Shown here piece by piece: positions 62,563-64,000 of a stretch of DNA of 64,000 nt. Position 1 is the first letter of the stretch. Each line of letters begins with the position of its first letter. The position numbers were made by a program, and so were the translations under genes. Source of the DNA: an uncultured Clostridia bacterium. Lineage in GTDB: Bacteria > Bacillota > Clostridia > Oscillospirales > Ruminococcaceae. The notes below the pieces were generated by a model. It was given only the letters and a program-made list of their open reading frames with translations, had not been told where the DNA came from and searched no databases. Location of the stretch: the NCBI GenBank assembly GCA_947589185.1, contig CANQCK010000001.1, forward strand, positions 372,001 to 436,000, read 5' to 3'.

Positions 62563-62770
62563 AAAAAAGGTTCTGCATAATTGACTAAAAGTTTTCGGTC
62601 AAGCCTTTTTCAAAAGGCTTGCGGGTCAAGGGCGGAGCCCTGTCGCTGACGAGACGTCAGCGAAATGCTTTACGGAGTGCGTTCCGCACAGGGTGAATTT
62701 AAAAATAGTCCAGTGGACTATTTTTAAAGAGGGGCATGCCCTGCAAGAGAGGGCTGCCCCTTTATCTACA
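62563..62770. repeat. Structured intergenic element of several hairpins
   Basis: Successive inverted repeats: AAGCCTTTT / AAAAGGCTT (62,607-62,630), GGGCGGAGCCC, CGCTGACG / CGTCAGCG (62,644-62,662), GGAGTGCGTTCC, TTTAAAAATAGTCCA / TGGACTATTTTTAAA (62,698-62,730) and GGGGCA ... TGCCCC (62,732-62,761). GC-richer than its surroundings. The opening segment resembles a sequence I recall in other Ruminococcaceae intergenic regions. No coding potential. Confidence 0.65.
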
Positions 62771-62774
62771 CCCA

Positions 62775-62811
62775 AAGACACATAGATTAAATATCTATGT
62801 GTCTTTTTTTA
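62775..62811. terminator. Strong terminator hairpin
   Basis: AAGACACATAGAT / ATCTATGTGTCTT with a TAAAT loop followed by TTTTTTATA; serves the plus strand, and its A-rich left flank may also serve the minus-strand gene ending at 62,852. Confidence 0.75.
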
Positions 62812-62851
62812 TAAACAAAGATTTTATTAATTATATCAAAAAAATCTTTTC

Positions 62852-63232
62852 TTAATTATTTTCATTATAATAATCAGACAGGGAATAAACATTCTCTCCA
62901 ATTTGTATTTCTTCAGCATATAAATATATAAATGCTAAACCAAACTCTAGTATAATATTATAATTCATAATACTCTTTTTCCTTTTTGGCTCTTTTATTA
63001 TGATATTAACCTTTTTCAGTTCAAATATATTTAATTCAATATAACTATTAACTTCTTCAATTATAGAATCAGAATCAAAATAATCAAATTTATACATATA
63101 TCCCTTTACTTTTTTAAATATCAAATCTGTGCTTAAATTAGAAAATGATATTTTCATTTCACATTTAATCAAGTCTATTGATATATCATCTATTTTTTCA
63201 TCCCAAAATTTATATGTTTCTTCTAATAACAT
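62852..63232 (-). CDS. Hypothetical protein, no recognised family
   Basis: 126 residues, acidic at both ends and rich in Ile/Asn/Lys. No signal peptide, membrane helix or catalytic motif; the pattern of short alternating hydrophobic strands (IDLIKCEMKISFSNL, SYIELNIFELKKVNIII) suggests a small alpha-beta protein, like immunity proteins or phage tail-assembly cofactors, but there is no partner gene to support either. It is more AT-rich than its neighbours. It starts 37 bp after the membrane-protein gene on the same strand. Confidence 0.55.
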   Translation of the reverse strand: MLLEETYKFWDEKIDDISIDLIKCEMKISFSNLSTDLIFKKVKGYMYKFDYFDSDSIIEEVNSYIELNIFELKKVNIIIKEPKRKKSIMNYNIILEFGLAFIYLYAEEIQIGENVYSLSDYYNENN

Positions 63233-63269
63233 TTCTTTTCTCCTGTACTTTTCTCATTTTTATAATATT

Positions 63270-63833
63270 CTATTCATCCTTTGAAGCATATTCCTCATTC
63301 GGGTTTTTAACTCTCCAGTCAAGAACAGGATGCTTTCTCATATAAACTGCATGAGCTGTAATATATACTACAAGACACAGTATAAGTGTTATGCCAATGC
63401 TGATAAGTGCTGAAATCTCATAGGTAAGAGAGAACCTCTCACTTATCCATTTACACGGAAAATAAAACCCCTTAAATCCTGTTTGTGTATTGCCCTTTGT
63501 TCTGTTCATAAACAGAATAGGAATATAATAAACCACAAACATAAGTATAAGAACTATTGAAGTCGATGTGCTGTCATAGCTTTCATATGCAGAATGTTTC
63601 ACACCGTCGTCGATAAATAAAATCAACAGAATCAGCAGTACTAAAATCCACGCAACAAAAGAATAGACCCCGCCTTCAAAGAAAGCTTCCTTGATTTTGA
63701 TTTTGCCTCCGCTGCCTGTTACAAACAGATTAGAAACCCACGAAACTAAGGTTATCGAAAGCACAGAGCAAATGACGTTTGCCATCAGCAAAATTCCAAT
63801 TCTCGAAATTGTATAAAGTATTTTTTCTTTCAT
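63270..63833 (-). CDS. Four-helix membrane protein of unknown function
   Basis: 187 residues from the ATG at 63833, preferred over a GTG three codons earlier that overlaps GGTGAT. Predicted membrane segments: ILLMANVICSVLSITLVSWV, VYSFVAWILVLLILLILFI, IVLILMFVVYYIPILFM and ISIGITLILCLVVYITAHAV; the tail KHPVLDWRVKNPNEEYASKD is probably cytoplasmic. No family recognised. First gene of a pair with the hypothetical protein downstream. Confidence 0.65.
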   Translation of the reverse strand: MKEKILYTISRIGILLMANVICSVLSITLVSWVSNLFVTGSGGKIKIKEAFFEGGVYSFVAWILVLLILLILFIDDGVKHSAYESYDSTSTSIVLILMFVVYYIPILFMNRTKGNTQTGFKGFYFPCKWISERFSLTYEISALISIGITLILCLVVYITAHAVYMRKHPVLDWRVKNPNEEYASKDE

Positions 63834-63975
63834 ATTAATCACCGTATCTTTTTAGTGTGAACACTATTGTTAATAATATTATAACATATTAGTATATCTA
63901 TCGCAACTTAATTTCCCAAATTAGACATCATTCACATTTTGTGCTATACTAACAAAAATGAAACGGAGATAAATT

Positions 63976-64000
63976 ATGATTAAAGCAGTTATTTTTGATA
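63976..64000 (+). CDS. Start of a HAD-superfamily hydrolase gene (cut by right edge)
   Basis: ATG at 63976 with ACGGAGAT upstream opens MIKAVIFD, the usual first strand and nucleophile aspartate of HAD phosphatases (beta-phosphoglucomutase or phosphoglycolate-phosphatase type). Only eight codons are visible. A TATACT box lies near 63,944. Confidence 0.6.

Overview
The window looks like two pieces of Firmicutes (Clostridia) DNA with very different base composition joined near position 15,050. By eye, 1 to about 14,940 is GC-rich (mid to high 50s percent, codons ending in G/C) and resembles Lachnospiraceae-type DNA. From about 15,100 to the end the sequence is AT-rich (high 30s percent GC) and resembles Ruminococcus: HemZ, RecJ-Rel, L28, Ffh-S16-KhpA, MgtE behind an M-box, and TarIJ with TagF-like teichoic-acid genes. 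The only mobile-element trace at the join is a 40-codon transposase N-terminal stub (14,940-15,062). A transferred island and a chimeric assembly are both possible, and sequence alone cannot separate them.

GC-rich part (1-14,835). Every intact gene is on the minus strand with tight spacing. In transcription order: a DUF975/CmpB-like membrane fusion protein, two overlapping ABC-exporter half-genes, two different ATP-grasp ligases, a GH3-type acyl-amide synthetase, two small damaged reading frames, a STAS protein, a Cache-HAMP-PP2C (SpoIIE-type) phosphatase, a substrate-binding lipoprotein, and the start of another membrane protein. Three amide/peptide-forming ATP enzymes beside a dedicated exporter suggest an uncharacterised small-molecule pathway; the phosphatase, STAS and lipoprotein genes look like a sensing and partner-switching module. 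An AIM24-family gene and the decayed 3' end of an M13 peptidase gene lie upstream.

AT-rich part. 15.4-23.6 kb: a minus-strand housekeeping run recJ, rel, MBL hydrolase, hemZ, rlmD, plus a broken Cys-rich small gene. 23.8-24.7 kb: hpt followed by a deleted purine-permease pseudogene. 24.9-27.2 kb: tRNA-Leu, a fumarase alpha subunit without its beta partner, and an amidohydrolase. 27.3-32.7 kb: a three-gene glycosidase operon (GH2, serine-hydrolase lipoprotein, GH26-like). 32.8-34.7 kb: a secreted duplicated-domain protein bracketed by a 111-bp direct repeat, then tRNA-Thr. 34.9-43.1 kb: rpmB, an LTA-synthase-like protein, a DRE-TIM aldolase, trpS-ychF and an aminotransferase, with many copies of a roughly 75-bp interspersed repeat. 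43.2-55.2 kb: a teichoic-acid-like cluster (tagGH exporter, a giant TagF-HAD fusion, three further CDP-polyol transferases of which one has an in-frame TGA, tarI and tarJ). 55.4-64 kb, mainly plus strand: M-box/leader ORF/mgtE, ylxM-ffh-rpsP-khpA, an unknown conserved protein, a DacF-type carboxypeptidase, a structured repeat element, two unknown minus-strand genes and the start of a HAD hydrolase.

The recurring theme is gene decay (eight broken or remnant genes) and repeats that abut gene 3' ends. All family names come from recognising motifs by eye; no database search was run.
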